From contig CP021372.1 of NCBI GenBank assembly GCA_002600635.1, positions 389,001-453,000 on the forward strand: a stretch of 64,000 nucleotides of DNA, given 5' to 3'. A model generated the notes under the pieces. It did not search any database. It saw nothing but the letters and a program-made list of their open reading frames with translations, and was not told the origin of the DNA. The position numbers were made by a program, and so were the translations under genes. This DNA is from Rhizobium sp. ACO-34A (GTDB lineage Bacteria > Pseudomonadota > Alphaproteobacteria > Rhizobiales > Rhizobiaceae). Shown piece by piece: positions 53,201 through 63,148 of the stretch (within the stretch, counting starts at the first letter, position 1; every line of letters starts with the position of its first letter).

Positions 53201-53431
53201 GTAGTCGAGGTTGTCGATGCCGGTCATACCCTGTTCGATAACCTTGGTCACAGAATTCTCGACGGTCTCTGCATCCGCGCCGGCATAGGTCGCGCTGATG
53301 CTGACCGTGGTCGGTGCGATCTGAGGGTACTGGGATATCGACAGGGAGTTGAGCGCCAGGAGGCCTCCCAGCATGATGGCGATGGCGATGACCCAGGCGA
53401 AATTCGGTCGATTGATGAAGAAACTTGACAT
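50270..53431 (-). CDS. RND (HAE1/AcrB-type) multidrug efflux pump
   Basis: Inner-membrane proton-driven pump of 1053 residues, the normal AcrB/MexB length. It begins [22 protein letters not shown]4 carries the acidic pair of the proton relay in [40 protein letters not shown] and the C-terminal [20 protein letters not shown] are the paired conserved repeats. It sits between adaptor and channel genes with 7-base and overlapping junctions. Confidence 0.94.
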   Translation of the reverse strand: MSSFFINRPNFAWVIAIAIMLGGLLALNSLSISQYPQIAPTTVSISATYAGADAETVENSVTKVIEQGMTGIDNLDYMTATSTSTGSTSISLTFTSAADPDVAQMQVQNKLQLVTSQLPEIVQSTGITVSKSSDSFMMVIGFVSTDGKMNATDLADYVDSTLNDRLKRVEGVGDTQLFGSSYAMRIWLDPDKLAKYALMPGDITSAIEAQNTQVSAGQLGSIPAREGQQLNATVTARSRLQTPEQFRNIILKSTTDGSLVRLNDVARVELGAESFTNTSTYNGMPAAGLAIKLATGANAISTATAVQETISHLSETFPQGVEVVYPYDTTPFVQLSIEEVIKTLLEAIVLVFFVMLVFLQNIRATLIPTLAVPVVLLGTFGVLAIFGYSINTLTMFAMVLAIGLLVDDAIVVVENVERVMQEEGLSPKEATRKSMKEITGALIGIAIVLSAVFVPMAFFSGSVGVIYRQFSVTIVSAMILSVVVALILTPALCATILRPPRNHATQRGPFGWFNRVFDRGTITYRNSTQGIIHRGKRYLLVFVTICIALGWMFMRLPSSFLPQEDQGILMTSVQLPVGATQDRTLRVLKQVTDHYLNNEKDAVEGVMAIAGFGFGGQGQNVGLAFVRLKGFEERKGTSLSATAVAGRAMEAFSKIKDARVFALAPPAIQGMGNSNGFDFYLQDVNGAGHAKLIEARNQLLGMASQSKLLANTRPNGQENTPQFSIDIDQEKASALGVSLSDINTTLSTAWGSDYVNDFIDRGRIKPVYLQSDNNFRMQPEDLWKWQVRNSSDTMVPFSSFASSHWTYGSPRLERYNGSSAVEIQGEAAAGISSGVAMDEIDKLVSQLPAGYGHEWTGLSYQERLSGDQAIALYGISVLVVFLCLVALYESWSIPFAVMLSVPIGVFGAVAAALLFGQTNDVYFKVGLLTTIGLAAKNAILIVEFAIERQAAGMGLVEATLEAARQRLRPILMTSFAFILGVTPLAIASGAGSGAQNSIGIGVMGGMIAATALGIFFVPLLFVTVRRIFKGKTKQEASAERPESVSTDAAGANK

Positions 53432-53438
53432 GGCGGTC

Positions 53439-54776
53439 TCAGTTCCTCACTCGGGGATTGACGCCGATGCCGCCAATCCCTGTGTCGCGGGCGAGACGCC
53501 GATCATCGTCTTTTGAACGCATTGCGCCCTGCTTGCGCTCGCGCACCTCGCCAGAGGTATCGTCGATGACGACCTCGATGGCGTCCACGTCCTGATCAAC
53601 CCGAACGAACTGCGATCCCTCGACCACGACGCGGTCGCCGTCCGAGATACCGGCACTGACGAGCCAGTTGTTTCCCACAGTTTGGCCGACGTTAAGTACA
53701 CGTTCCTCGATCTTTCCCTCTGCAGTGACAAAGAGTGCGGTAGGCTCGCCCTTGGTGTTGCGAGTTACAGCGCGTTGCGGCACCAGATAACTGTTGTCGG
53801 CCACGCCTTCTTCGACCAATGCGCGCACATACATGCCCGGCAGGAGCAGCCGTTCGGGATTGGGAAACTGGGCTCGGACCGAATAGGTGCCGGTGGTTTC
53901 GCTGACGGCGGACTCGGAGAATTCCAGCTTTCCGGTCAACGGATAAATCGTTCCGTTCTCCAGCTTCAGCTTCACGGAAACGTTCGATCCGGAAATCTTG
54001 ATGCGGCCACCCTCAATTGCCTGACGGAGATTGAGCAGGTTGGTGCTGGACTGCGTGACGTCGATATTGATTGGATCGAGTGTCCGGATCGTGGTCAGCG
54101 CCGTATCCTGGCTCGCTGTCACCAGCGCCCCGGGTGTCAAGGTGGATTTGTCCACTCGCCCGGAGATCGGTGCGGTAATCGTCGTGTAAGCGAGATTGAT
54201 CCGTGCGGTCTCGACTGCGGCCTTGGCGGATGCGACATCCGCATTGGCTTGGGCGAGCGAAGCATTTGCATCGTCGAGATCTTGCTTGCTGACGGCATTC
54301 TGGTTGATCAGGCCCTGATAGCGTTCGACTTTCGCCCTTGCACTCGGTATGGCGGCCTCAGCCTTCTGCAGATCTGCCACCGCGCTGTCGTAGGATGCCT
54401 GATAGGTGGCCGGATTGATCTGGTAGAGCGCAGCGCCTACCTTGATCTCGCCGCCTTCCTCGAACAGGCGTTTCTGAATGATGCCGCCGACCTGGGGACG
54501 AACCTCAGCCTCCAGTGAAGCCACTGTACGGCCCGGCAGTTCCGCAGTGATTGCCACAGACTGTGGATGCAGCATTACCACACTGACCTGCGGCTTCCCT
54601 GCCGGAGGCATGCCAGTTTGCGCGCTGTTTTGCGCGTCACAGGCGGAAAGCAGAAAGGCAGTGACTAGGCCACCAATGGCTAGCCTCGCGATGGCTGTCG
54701 TGCGGCATAAGATATGTCGGGACAACAGGCTGTGGCGCAAGCGTATATCAACGCTACGTGAATACGGGACGATCAA
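53439..54776 (-). CDS. RND efflux periplasmic adaptor (AcrA-type lipoprotein)
   Basis: Membrane-fusion protein of about 445 residues. A signal peptide with a lipobox ([13 protein letters not shown]) precedes the lipoyl and coiled-coil region ([20 protein letters not shown]). [20 protein letters not shown] and [20 protein letters not shown] are typical of AcrA/MexA. The first codon is probably the TTG at 54776, since no ATG precedes the signal core; the exact start is uncertain. It heads the efflux operon, divergent from the two-component system at 54961; the shared interval holds a GTTAAG repeat array. Confidence 0.88.
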   Translation of the reverse strand: MIVPYSRSVDIRLRHSLLSRHILCRTTAIARLAIGGLVTAFLLSACDAQNSAQTGMPPAGKPQVSVVMLHPQSVAITAELPGRTVASLEAEVRPQVGGIIQKRLFEEGGEIKVGAALYQINPATYQASYDSAVADLQKAEAAIPSARAKVERYQGLINQNAVSKQDLDDANASLAQANADVASAKAAVETARINLAYTTITAPISGRVDKSTLTPGALVTASQDTALTTIRTLDPINIDVTQSSTNLLNLRQAIEGGRIKISGSNVSVKLKLENGTIYPLTGKLEFSESAVSETTGTYSVRAQFPNPERLLLPGMYVRALVEEGVADNSYLVPQRAVTRNTKGEPTALFVTAEGKIEERVLNVGQTVGNNWLVSAGISDGDRVVVEGSQFVRVDQDVDAIEVVIDDTSGEVRERKQGAMRSKDDDRRLARDTGIGGIGVNPRVRN

Positions 54777-54862
54777 CTTGGCCTCTCAGTCATTTACAGA
54801 CGATTTTGTCGCTCCCCGATGATGATCGACGGAATTCTTCTCCAAGGATTACGCGGTCGAAC

Positions 54863-54889
54863 GTTAAGTGCCGTTAAGACAGTGTTAAG
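54863..54889. promoter_or_regulatory. three GTTAAG direct repeats (PmrA/QseB-like box)
   Basis: GTTAAG occurs at 54863, 54873 and 54884, spaced 10 and 11 bases. The first two give TTAAG-N5-TTAAG, the form bound by PmrA/QseB-type OmpR regulators. The array is in the divergent interval between the RND operon and the response regulator gene at 54961, so that regulator may control both directions. Confidence 0.6.
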
Positions 54890-54960
54890 ATATGTAAAAG
54901 TCGGTGTACGGCCTGAGTTTGTTGTGTATGGCAATGGTCTGTTTTCGAAGGATGTGGGGA

Positions 54961-55647
54961 ATGGAACGAGTCCTTCTGGTCGATGACGATGTCGAACTGA
55001 CGTCACTTCTAAAGGAGTATCTTGTGGAGGATGGCTTCAGTGTTGCGACCGCTGAACACGGGCGGGCAGCCATTGATGCTGCCGCCGCTCATTCAGCTGA
55101 CATCATCGTCCTCGATATCATGATGCCGCATATGAACGGCATTGATGTTCTACAGCGTGTGAGGCGGGTAAGTTCGATCCCGGTGCTGATGTTGACAGCA
55201 AAAGGGGACGATATCGATCGCATTGTCGGACTTAATCTCGGCGCCGACGATTACGTTCCGAAACCTTGCTCGCCCGGCGAGCTTGCAGCAAGATTGAAGG
55301 CTATTTTGCGCCGCGCCAACCGATCGCCAAGCAGTGCCGCCTTGGGAGACGTGCGTGCGGGCAGACTTGTTATGCATCCGGGTAACAGGACTGCGGAGTG
55401 GGCCGGTCGTCCCCTCGACTTGACGGGCACTGAATTCGGCCTGCTAGAGGTTCTTGCACGCTTTGCCGGACAATTGGTGACCAAGCAGGAGATTTCTAAA
55501 CGTGCATTTGGCGTGCCGTTGGCATCGTATGACCGGCGGATCGATGTTCATCTTAGTAGTGTCCGGCAAAAACTTGGTACGCGGCAGGACGGCCAGCCAT
55601 GGATTCAATCCGTACGGGGGCAGGGCTATCAGCTCTTGCAGGATTGA
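54961..55647 (+). CDS. OmpR-family response regulator (CpxR-like)
   Basis: A 228-residue regulator. Receiver: acidic patch LLVDDDVEL, phospho-Asp52 in IIVLDIMMPHMNG and Lys in DYVPKPCSP. The winged-helix output domain ends DVHLSSVRQKLGTRQDG and SVRGQGYQLL. The start at 54961 begins the conserved MERVLLVDDD and has a GGATGTGG stretch before it; the frame to 54904 is not needed. The kinase gene starts 3 bases after the stop. It probably controls both efflux operons. Confidence 0.9.
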   Translation: MERVLLVDDDVELTSLLKEYLVEDGFSVATAEHGRAAIDAAAAHSADIIVLDIMMPHMNGIDVLQRVRRVSSIPVLMLTAKGDDIDRIVGLNLGADDYVPKPCSPGELAARLKAILRRANRSPSSAALGDVRAGRLVMHPGNRTAEWAGRPLDLTGTEFGLLEVLARFAGQLVTKQEISKRAFGVPLASYDRRIDVHLSSVRQKLGTRQDGQPWIQSVRGQGYQLLQD

Positions 55648-55650
55648 TCC

Positions 55651-57003
55651 ATGCGGCGCCTTTTCTGGAAATTCTTCACGATCATCTGGTTGACGACGGC
55701 AATGTTCACAGCAGGTGCCGTGGTGCTCGGTCTTTTTCTTCGGGTCGCGCCTTTCTCTCAGGAAGTTGCTCAACGGCAGCAGGCCTTTGCACTTGATGTC
55801 ACCGAGCAATTGCTGCGGTCGGAAGGAGAGGCGACCGCCAGAGCGTTCGTACAAGCCGCGCTTTCGACGCCGCGCCCTGTTGCTATGTCGATTTCCGGCC
55901 CGCAAGCGTCCTCCACTTGTTTGGTTCAGCAGCCAGAGCATATGCGCGCGGTTTCGACCGACGCTAAATGTTTCATTCTTGAAATCGATAGGAAGCAGTT
56001 GCGCATTTTTGGCGCGGGCTGGCCCAAGCTGGTGCCGTGGATCTCGATATTAGCCGCCAGCGCTGTGGCGGCATTCTGGCTGACAAGATACCTCATTCGT
56101 CCCATTGCTCATCTTAGACGAGGGTTGAGTGCCCTTGCTCATGGCCGTTTCGATGTACGCATTGCGGGTGAGATGCACGGACGGACGGACGAAGTGGCCG
56201 CTCTAGCGCGTGATTTCGATGTCAGTGCGACGCGGCTACAAGAACTTCAGGAAGCCCAACAACGGTTGTTCCATGATGTATCGCACGAACTCCGCTCGCC
56301 TCTTTCGCGCCTTCAGGCGGTTGTCGGTGTGTTACGTCAGACCCCCGCTAAACTGCCGCAAATGATGGACCGCATGGATCGGGAAATAGAACGCATCGAT
56401 GGCTTGGTCGGTGAGATACTCACCCTTGCGAGAATGGCTTCGCACTCAGGTAGATCGGAGATCCAGGCCCTCGATGTTCTCGACCTCTTGAACGAAATCC
56501 TGAGCGATGCGGCATTCGAGGCGCAGACACGCGGGATTGCCGTGATAACGGACTATCGCGGGAACTTCGTCGCACAGGTCAATGGCGAATTGATCTATCG
56601 TGCACTGGAGAATGTTGTGAGGAACGCCGTAAAATATGCGGCAGACAATTCACGTGTCACTGTTTGCTGCCGGATAGAAGGTGACATTCTATCTGTCGCC
56701 GTCATGAACGAGGGACCTGGGGTCGTAAAAGAAGACCTCGAGCGGATATTCCAGCCGTTCTCGCGGGGTAATGATGCAGCCGCCCACGGCGGCTATGGCC
56801 TCGGACTGGCAATTACCAAACAGGCGGTGGAGCGCCATGGCGGCCGCGTGGACGCATCGATCGCCCTGGGAGGGGGACTGACCGTCACCTTGCTGATTCC
56901 GAGATCAAACAAATTGTGGGCGAACGCAGCAACCGCTGAACAGACCACCGTTGGCAATGCCGCGAGTGCAGCTCACCGGAAATCGCCCGGAAAGGAGATT
57001 TAG
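55651..57003 (+). CDS. sensor histidine kinase of the efflux locus
   Basis: A 450-residue kinase. TM1 lies at about 9-30, a periplasmic domain of about 95 residues follows, and TM2 is at about 128-147. HAMP comes next (LIRPIAHLRRGLSALAHGRF). The acceptor box FHDVSHELRSPLSRL has His212; the N-box is LENVVRNAVKYA, and GYGLGLAITKQAVERHGG is G2. The G1 box reads VMNEGPGV, where Glu replaces the usual Asp in DxGxG, as in CpxA-like kinases. Size and order resemble CpxA. The kinase is co-transcribed with the regulator and probably with the HlyD gene, 5 bases on. Confidence 0.88.
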   Translation: MRRLFWKFFTIIWLTTAMFTAGAVVLGLFLRVAPFSQEVAQRQQAFALDVTEQLLRSEGEATARAFVQAALSTPRPVAMSISGPQASSTCLVQQPEHMRAVSTDAKCFILEIDRKQLRIFGAGWPKLVPWISILAASAVAAFWLTRYLIRPIAHLRRGLSALAHGRFDVRIAGEMHGRTDEVAALARDFDVSATRLQELQEAQQRLFHDVSHELRSPLSRLQAVVGVLRQTPAKLPQMMDRMDREIERIDGLVGEILTLARMASHSGRSEIQALDVLDLLNEILSDAAFEAQTRGIAVITDYRGNFVAQVNGELIYRALENVVRNAVKYAADNSRVTVCCRIEGDILSVAVMNEGPGVVKEDLERIFQPFSRGNDAAAHGGYGLGLAITKQAVERHGGRVDASIALGGGLTVTLLIPRSNKLWANAATAEQTTVGNAASAAHRKSPGKEI

Positions 57004-57008
57004 ACGTG

Positions 57009-58019
57009 ATGTCCCGTTTTAAGAAAATAGCCATTCCATTGCTGTTCCTGATCGTTGCAGCGGGTGGTGCCGGTGGATGGTATTGGTGGCAGGCGCAACA
57101 GGGCAGGCTGCCCGAGGGGCTTGTTTCGGGCAATGGGAGAATGGAAGCCGACGAGGTTGATATCGCGGCGAAGACAGCGGCGCGCGTGAAGGAAGTACTC
57201 GTCCAGGAGGGTGACCTCGTTGATGTCGACCAGGTCGTGGCGCGGATGGACACTTCGGAACTGAACGCCCAGCGGGCCAAATATCTGGCCGACGTAACAG
57301 CGGAAGAGGCCTCCATGATGGAGGCAAAAGCGACCGTCATGCAGCGCAAGGCGGAGCTTGCCCTCAAGGAAGCCAACCTCGCCAGAGCCTTGTCTTTGAT
57401 CGGATCCGGAGCCATTAGCAAAGAATCGCGCGATCAGGCCCAGAGCGAACGGGATGCGGCGAAAGCAGTGGTAGATGCCGCAGAGAAGAATGTCGTGGCT
57501 TACCAACGTTCTGTGGAGGCGGCGCAGGCGCTTGTAGATCAGGTAGATGTACAGATCGCCGATGCCAAACTGACGACGCCCGTCAAGGGACGCGTACTTT
57601 ATCGTCTTGCCAATCCCGGCGAGGTGGTCAGTGCAGGCGGCAAGGTGCTGACCATCATCAATCTGGCCGACGTCTATATGGAAATCTACCTGTCGTCGGA
57701 GCAGGCGATGCGTGTTGCGGTCGGTTCGGATGCCCGCATTCAGTTCGATGGCGCGGATTTCGCCGTGCCCGCAAAGGTGACCTTCGTGTCGCCGGAAGCG
57801 CAATTCACCCCCAAGCAGGTCGAAACACGCAGCGAGCGCGACAAGCTGGTCTTCCGGGTGAAACTGCGCATTTCCTCAGACATCAGCGAGAAATATATCG
57901 AGAAAGCCAAGACCGGGACCAGAGGTGTCGGCTATGCGCGGCTCGATCCCAATCCACCGAATTGGCCCGAGTTCCTCGAAAAGCGCTTTCCGGGTGATAC
58001 CCTCGAACTCCGGGAATGA
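57009..58019 (+). CDS. HlyD-family periplasmic adaptor (YhiI/YbhG-like)
   Basis: Adaptor of 336 residues with one N-terminal membrane anchor (IAIPLLFLIVAAGGAGGWYW). The lipoyl half-motif follows (VSGNGRMEADEVDIAAKTAA), then a long coiled coil and the second half (VDVQIADAKLTTPVKGRVLY, RLANPGEVVSAGGKVLTI). It partners with ABC-2 exporters in the YhiI-RbbA-YhhJ and YbhGFSR systems. A GTG at 57006 directly precedes ATG 57009. The stop TGA (58017-58019) is in the same frame as the following ABC gene. Confidence 0.87.
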   Translation: MSRFKKIAIPLLFLIVAAGGAGGWYWWQAQQGRLPEGLVSGNGRMEADEVDIAAKTAARVKEVLVQEGDLVDVDQVVARMDTSELNAQRAKYLADVTAEEASMMEAKATVMQRKAELALKEANLARALSLIGSGAISKESRDQAQSERDAAKAVVDAAEKNVVAYQRSVEAAQALVDQVDVQIADAKLTTPVKGRVLYRLANPGEVVSAGGKVLTIINLADVYMEIYLSSEQAMRVAVGSDARIQFDGADFAVPAKVTFVSPEAQFTPKQVETRSERDKLVFRVKLRISSDISEKYIEKAKTGTRGVGYARLDPNPPNWPEFLEKRFPGDTLELRE

Positions 58020-58100
58020 TCATGGATATCTTCCCCCGATCGGATCGCCAAGGTTGCAGGCGTAAACCACGCCTATGGCAAGGTCACGGTCCTCGACAAT

Positions 58101-60758
58101 GTGTCGCTCGAAATGCCGGCTGGCCGCATGGTCGGTCTGATCGGGCCTGACGGGGCTGGCAAGTCGACGCTGCTTGGCCTGATCGCCGGGACACGCAAGA
58201 TCCAAGCGGGGCAGATCGAAGTTCTCGACGGAGACATGTCCGACGCCGGACATCGCAGGACGGTCTGCCATCGCATTGCCTATATGCCGCAGGGCCTCGG
58301 CAAGAACCTCTATCAGGAAATCAGCGTCGTTGAGAACCTCCGGTTCTTCAGCACGTTGTTCGGCGTCACCGGAGCCGAACGCGACAAGCGCATCCAGAGG
58401 CTCGCCGCGGCGACGGACTTGCTTCCTTTCCTGGAGCGCCCTGCCGGCAAGCTGTCCGGCGGCATGAAGCAGAAACTCGGTCTGTGCTGCGCACTCATCC
58501 ACGATCCGGATCTTCTGATCCTGGATGAACCGACGACGGGCGTGGACCCGCTCTCGCGCCGGCAGTTCTGGACGCTCATCGCCGAGTTGCGGAAAGAGCG
58601 GCCGGGAATGAGCGTCATCGTCTCGACTGCCTACATGGACGAGGCAACCCAGTGCGACTGGCTCGTGGCCATGGATCATGGTCAGATTCTTGCCTCCGGA
58701 ACCACCGATGAACTGCGCGCCGAAACAGGAGAGCAGGATCTGGAAGCCGTCTACATTGCACTCCAGTCAGGACAGAAGGAGGCGAGGCAGGAACTGGTCA
58801 TTCCGCCGCGCACGATGCGGGACGAGCCACCCGTAATCATCGCCAGGAACCTGACCTGCCGCTTTGGGGATTTCACGGCCGTCAACGACGTCAGTTTCAC
58901 CATCGAGCGGGGAGAGATTTTTGGCTTTCTCGGTTCCAACGGCTGCGGCAAGACCACCACCATGAAGATGTTGACCGGGTTGCTCGCACCGACGGAAGGA
59001 GAGGCCAAGATTTGCGGAAGCCCGGTCGACGCAAACGATCTATCGATCCGGCGGCGGGTCGGCTTCATGACACAGGCCTTCTCTCTTTACGGAGAACTGA
59101 CTGTCCGCCAGAATCTGCTGTTGCATGCACGCCTGTTCCACCTGGGCGAAACCGATGCCGCCTCGCGCGCCAACAAGCTTGCCGAGGAAATCGGCCTTGT
59201 CGGCTACATGGACACAGATGCCGACTCGCTGCCCCTCGGTATGCGCCAGCGTCTCTCGCTCGCTGTTGCGATCGTCCATGATCCGGAACTGCTCATACTG
59301 GACGAACCAACCTCCGGTGTCGATCCGCAGGCACGCGACGATTTCTGGCGCTTGCTGATCGATCTTTCGCGGAACCGGGGCGTCACCATCTTCGTTTCGA
59401 CCCATTTCATGAACGAGGCGATGCGGTGCGACCGTATTTCTCTCATGCATGCCGGTCGGGTGCTCGTCTGCGATACGCCGGAAAAGGTTATCGCCTCAAG
59501 AAACGGGACCGATCTCGAGGAGGCGTTTATCGCCTATATTGAGGAAGCTGACGCATCGCAGTCGCGTTTAATGGAGGCCGGAACTTCCCTGTCTACGACG
59601 AAGGGCGACGAAGCTGATGCCTCCGGCAAGCCCTGCTTCATGGGCCTGCGCCGCCTGCTGGCCTATTCCCAAGTCGAAACCCGCTCAATTCTGCGGGATC
59701 CGGTCCGCCTTGCCTTTGCATTCATCGGCTCCTTCATCATGCTTATGATCTTCGGCTTTGGCATTTCCACGGACGTCACCAACCTGACCTATGCAGCATT
59801 CGACCACGACAACACGCCTGAGAGCCGTGCATATCTGGCCTATTTTTCCAGTTCCCGATACTTCACCGAACGATCTCCGCTCATGGCCCTAGAGGAAATG
59901 GAAGAGAGACTGAAGTCCAATGACATCACGCTTGCAATCGAAATCCCTCCCGATTTCGGTCGGAAGGTGAAGCGCGGTTCCGACTGGCAAGTCTCCGCCT
60001 GGATCGATGGCGCTAATACCTCCCGCGCGGCCACAATCGAGGGCTATGTGCAGCAGGCCCATAATCTCTATTCGCAGCAGATTGAAGAAACATCAGATAT
60101 CTCGTCAAATGTGACCAACTCTCTGCTGATGCGATATCGCTATAACCCCACGACGGAAAGCATCTATGCAATTGGGCCAGCCATTCCAGCTATGCTGCTC
60201 ATGATGTTTCTTGCAATCCTGATGGCAGTGAGTGTCGCAAGGGAAAGGGAGATTGGCACGATCGCCAACTTCTATGCGACGCCGACGACCCGGCTGGAGT
60301 TCCTTATCGGCAAACAATTACCTTATCTCGGGATAGGAATGATCAACTACCTGCTGATGACACTCGCCGTCGTTTTCCTTTTCGGCGTGCCTCTCAAAGG
60401 CAATGTGCTAGTGCTAACTCTCGGTGCTTTTCTCTATGTGGCGGCATCCACTGGTTACGGACTCTTTATTTCGACCTTCACCAAAAGCCAGGTGGCCGCG
60501 GTCTTCGCCGGGGCGGTGCTGTCGTTACTTCCCACTACCCAGTTCTCCGGGATGATGCAGCCGGTCTCTACGTTGGAGGGCGGAGCTCGCCTCCTGGGGT
60601 TTCTGTGGCCAACTACTTATTACATGCAGGTCAGCGTCGGCTCTTTCACCAAGGGACTGGGCCTCAACGGCCTGGTGAACGATCTCCTGGCGCTGATGCT
60701 GTTCGCGCCTGCGTTCCTTGCCACGGCCTCAATGCTATTGAAAAAGCAGGAGAAATGA
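58101..60758 (+). CDS. RbbA-like ABC exporter: two ATPase domains fused to a permease
   Basis: An 885-residue protein as read from GTG 58101. The first ATPase has Walker A GPDGAGKST and signature LSGGMKQKLGL; the second has Walker A GSNGCGKTT and the unusual signature LGMRQRLSL. An ABC-2 permease domain makes up the last 370 residues. This is the YhiH/RbbA layout. The start is odd. The frame is open from 58020, directly after the HlyD stop, and encodes IAKVAGVNHAYGKVTVLDN, the expected first strand, before the GTG, but has no start codon there. ATG 58022 would fit if the C5 run at 58033-58037 had four C's (see findings). The second permease gene overlaps the stop. Confidence 0.8.
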   Translation: MSLEMPAGRMVGLIGPDGAGKSTLLGLIAGTRKIQAGQIEVLDGDMSDAGHRRTVCHRIAYMPQGLGKNLYQEISVVENLRFFSTLFGVTGAERDKRIQRLAAATDLLPFLERPAGKLSGGMKQKLGLCCALIHDPDLLILDEPTTGVDPLSRRQFWTLIAELRKERPGMSVIVSTAYMDEATQCDWLVAMDHGQILASGTTDELRAETGEQDLEAVYIALQSGQKEARQELVIPPRTMRDEPPVIIARNLTCRFGDFTAVNDVSFTIERGEIFGFLGSNGCGKTTTMKMLTGLLAPTEGEAKICGSPVDANDLSIRRRVGFMTQAFSLYGELTVRQNLLLHARLFHLGETDAASRANKLAEEIGLVGYMDTDADSLPLGMRQRLSLAVAIVHDPELLILDEPTSGVDPQARDDFWRLLIDLSRNRGVTIFVSTHFMNEAMRCDRISLMHAGRVLVCDTPEKVIASRNGTDLEEAFIAYIEEADASQSRLMEAGTSLSTTKGDEADASGKPCFMGLRRLLAYSQVETRSILRDPVRLAFAFIGSFIMLMIFGFGISTDVTNLTYAAFDHDNTPESRAYLAYFSSSRYFTERSPLMALEEMEERLKSNDITLAIEIPPDFGRKVKRGSDWQVSAWIDGANTSRAATIEGYVQQAHNLYSQQIEETSDISSNVTNSLLMRYRYNPTTESIYAIGPAIPAMLLMMFLAILMAVSVAREREIGTIANFYATPTTRLEFLIGKQLPYLGIGMINYLLMTLAVVFLFGVPLKGNVLVLTLGAFLYVAASTGYGLFISTFTKSQVAAVFAGAVLSLLPTTQFSGMMQPVSTLEGGARLLGFLWPTTYYMQVSVGSFTKGLGLNGLVNDLLALMLFAPAFLATASMLLKKQEK

Positions 60759-61885
60759 CCGTGCCAAGCATGTCAAGCATATTCTGGCTAGGCACCAAAG
60801 AGCTTCGATCGCTGTCGAAGGATCTGATCATGGTCGCCTTCATCGTCTGGTCGTTCGGCTTTAGCATCTACTCGCAGGCTAGCGCCGGCGGCGAGACGAT
60901 CAACAATGCCGCCGTTGCCATAGTCGATGAGGATCAGTCCAAACTGTCGCGGTCCATTACGGCCCTCTTCTATCCGCCTTACTTCCAGGCCGCTAGACCG
61001 ATCGGCGCGGATGAGATTGATCTCGCCATGGACCGGGGGCTCTATACATTTATACTCTCCATCCCCGCTGGCTTTGAAAGGGACGTCCGCAAAGGGCGCA
61101 ACACCGAATTGCAGCTCAATGTCGACGCGACTGCATCCCAGCAAGCCTCGCTGGGGTCGAGCTACATCCAGAGCATGGTCAGCGATGAAATCGATGACTA
61201 CAAGGCCCGGTACGGGCAGGCCCATGAATCGTCAACAACGCTCGTTATTCGGCGCGCCTTCAACCCCAACGGAACCCAGGCCTGGTTCAGGGCGATCGTC
61301 GGTCTGGCCGATCAGTTGTCGATGCTGGTGATCATTCTGACCGGAGCGGCACTCTTGCGTGAACGTGAGCACGGAACCATCGAGCATCTACTGGTCATGC
61401 CACTAACTACCTTCGAGATCGCGCTCGCCAAAGTCTGGGCGAACGGCCTCGTGATCGTCATAGCCTTTATTTGCTCGCTGCTGTTCGTTGTCGAAGGAGC
61501 TCTCGACGTTCCGATCGCAGGCTCGCGTGGATTGCTCCTGCTGGGAACAGTCATCTACGTATTCGCCGCAGCGGCGATCGGCATATTCCTCGGAACCATA
61601 GCACGAACCATGGCCCAGTTCGGATTGTTGTTGATGATGAGCGTTATGCCGATGACGATGCTTTCCGGCGGCATGTCGCCGGTCGAGAGCCAGCCCCAGA
61701 CGGTGCAGTACCTGACCTGGCTTCTTCCTTCTCGCCATTATGTCAGCTTTATGCAGGCGATCGTCTACCGTGGTGCGGACCTATCGATTGTCTGGCCGGA
61801 GTTCATGACGGTGCTTGTCATGGGGGGCGCGTTTCTGGCAGGCAGCCTGATTCTGTTCCGCAGATCCATCGCTGGGACGCGGTGA
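60755..61885 (+). CDS. ABC-2 permease (YhhJ-like)
   Basis: Export permease of 376 residues. An N-terminal helix (DLIMVAFIVWSFGFSIYSQA) is followed by a large extracytoplasmic domain and five C-terminal helices; LLREREHGTIEHLLVMPLTT is the ABC-2 cytoplasmic signature. Start 60755 overlaps the previous stop by 4 bases (ATGA); the longer frame to 60605 is a shadow. With the fused ABC protein and the HlyD adaptor it forms a complete exporter. Confidence 0.87.
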   Translation: MTVPSMSSIFWLGTKELRSLSKDLIMVAFIVWSFGFSIYSQASAGGETINNAAVAIVDEDQSKLSRSITALFYPPYFQAARPIGADEIDLAMDRGLYTFILSIPAGFERDVRKGRNTELQLNVDATASQQASLGSSYIQSMVSDEIDDYKARYGQAHESSTTLVIRRAFNPNGTQAWFRAIVGLADQLSMLVIILTGAALLREREHGTIEHLLVMPLTTFEIALAKVWANGLVIVIAFICSLLFVVEGALDVPIAGSRGLLLLGTVIYVFAAAAIGIFLGTIARTMAQFGLLLMMSVMPMTMLSGGMSPVESQPQTVQYLTWLLPSRHYVSFMQAIVYRGADLSIVWPEFMTVLVMGGAFLAGSLILFRRSIAGTR

Positions 61886-61959
61886 CGGTGTCATCTGGGT
61901 GTCGCCGATCAACTTCAAAGAGATTCAAAGTGCAGTTTGTTTGAAAAGGGGAATAATCC

Positions 61960-62136
61960 ATGGGATGGTTGGTTCGATTATTGATGGCGCTCGCCGGCAT
62001 TGTTGCAAGCTGGTTTATTGTGAATGACGGCGTGCGATTTACCATCGTGCAATTCATTGTATTATTAGTGATCATGTTCGTGATAGGGGTGGCAGTGATT
62101 TATTTCCCCAAGATTCGCAGGTTCTTTCACCGGTGA
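61960..62136 (+). CDS. 58-residue two-helix membrane protein
   Basis: Short gene found by reading the sequence downstream of the ABC-2 permease. ATG 61960 follows AAAAGGGG at a spacing of about 8, and TGA is at 62134-62136. The peptide starts MGWLVRLLMALAGIVASWFI, has a short polar turn (VNDGVRF), then a second helix (VQFIVLLVIMFVIGVAVIYF) and a basic end (PKIRRFFHR). It lies 74 bases after the permease stop on the same strand and may be an accessory subunit of the exporter. No family recognised. Confidence 0.6.
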   Translation: MGWLVRLLMALAGIVASWFIVNDGVRFTIVQFIVLLVIMFVIGVAVIYFPKIRRFFHR

Positions 62137-62192
62137 TTATTCAGACCCGGACCAGGAATTATGCTGAGTGATTTCAAAACTTTAAGGTTCTA

Positions 62193-62890
62193 TTATCGGA
62201 AACATCGTAGGCTGTGCACATGGTGGCCAATCACTCTGGAACGGGATACCAACCCACAATAATGCTGACTTTCTTGGGGCATGTGATCGGGGGTCGTCGT
62301 ATGCTTGCCATTACCACTGCAGGGGTGATGAGCAGCACGCCTTTGTGGAGGATCTCGATCGAACTGGTGATAATGTGGGCCTCGACCTGCTCGCGAGCGA
62401 AGCGATAAGGCACGGAGTAGTAGTGCCGTTCCATCTCTACGTGGTAATTCAAGCCAGCACGTCGGATGGGTCATTCCGCAAACACATAGCGTTCCACAGG
62501 AAATGGCCTAAAAGCGGGCCGGTCAAGCTCTTCGAGCAATTGGCGGCGCGAGACGCCAACCCGGCCCAGAACGCGTTTTTCTTTGAGGTCATGAAGCAAA
62601 TCGGTGATCGCCGCATTGACCTCGGTCAGACTGTAGAAGGTAGGGTGGCAGAGGCGATCTAACAGCCACCGCTTGATGATACGGACCGCAGACTCCACCT
62701 TGCCTTGTCACGTGGGCGTCTCGGCCGTGTGGGAAGTATGGCGGCTCCCATAGTGTGACGCCATGGCGCAATAGGTCCTATTGACCTGGGGATCGAAGTG
62801 GCTTGGCTTAATGATCGCCACCTTGACATAGTTGGAAGCCAGCACGGCTGGCGGCCTACCGAAGAACTCCAGCGTGGATACGGCATTTAA
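62193..62890 (-). pseudogene. IS21-family istA transposase remnant
   Basis: Minus-strand pieces in more than one frame spell parts of an IstA-type transposase. They include VSTLEFFGRPPAVLASNYVK, ESAVRIIKRWLLDRLCHPTF, YSLTEVNAAITDLLHDLKEK, VSRRQLLEELDRPAFRPFPV, and NYHVEMERHYYSVPYRFARE followed by QVEAH. These are the C-terminal half of IstA; the catalytic core is incomplete, frames are broken and no istB follows. 62891-63148 has no gene I can support; a minus-strand frame of about 45 residues (ELPQNTDGSALKLPVIIRQE) is unassigned. Confidence 0.7.
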
Positions 62891-63148
62891 TCCAGTCGGG
62901 AAGCGTTTCCGTCCGGTGCGTCGGCGCGGACGGAAGCTCCCAAGACCGCGACAAATAAACAGGTTTATCGTGGTTTGCCCGATAACCGGTCGACGACAAC
63001 GGTTACCGTGTCGCCGGCGGCATGCTCTTGCCGGATAATCACCGGCAGCTTCAGCGCCGAGCCGTCCGTGTTCTGGGGCAGTTCGATTCGATGCCGTAGT
63101 CGTCTGGGTTGGTTAAGGCACCCATGCCCCAGTTCCGTAAAAAGTCCT

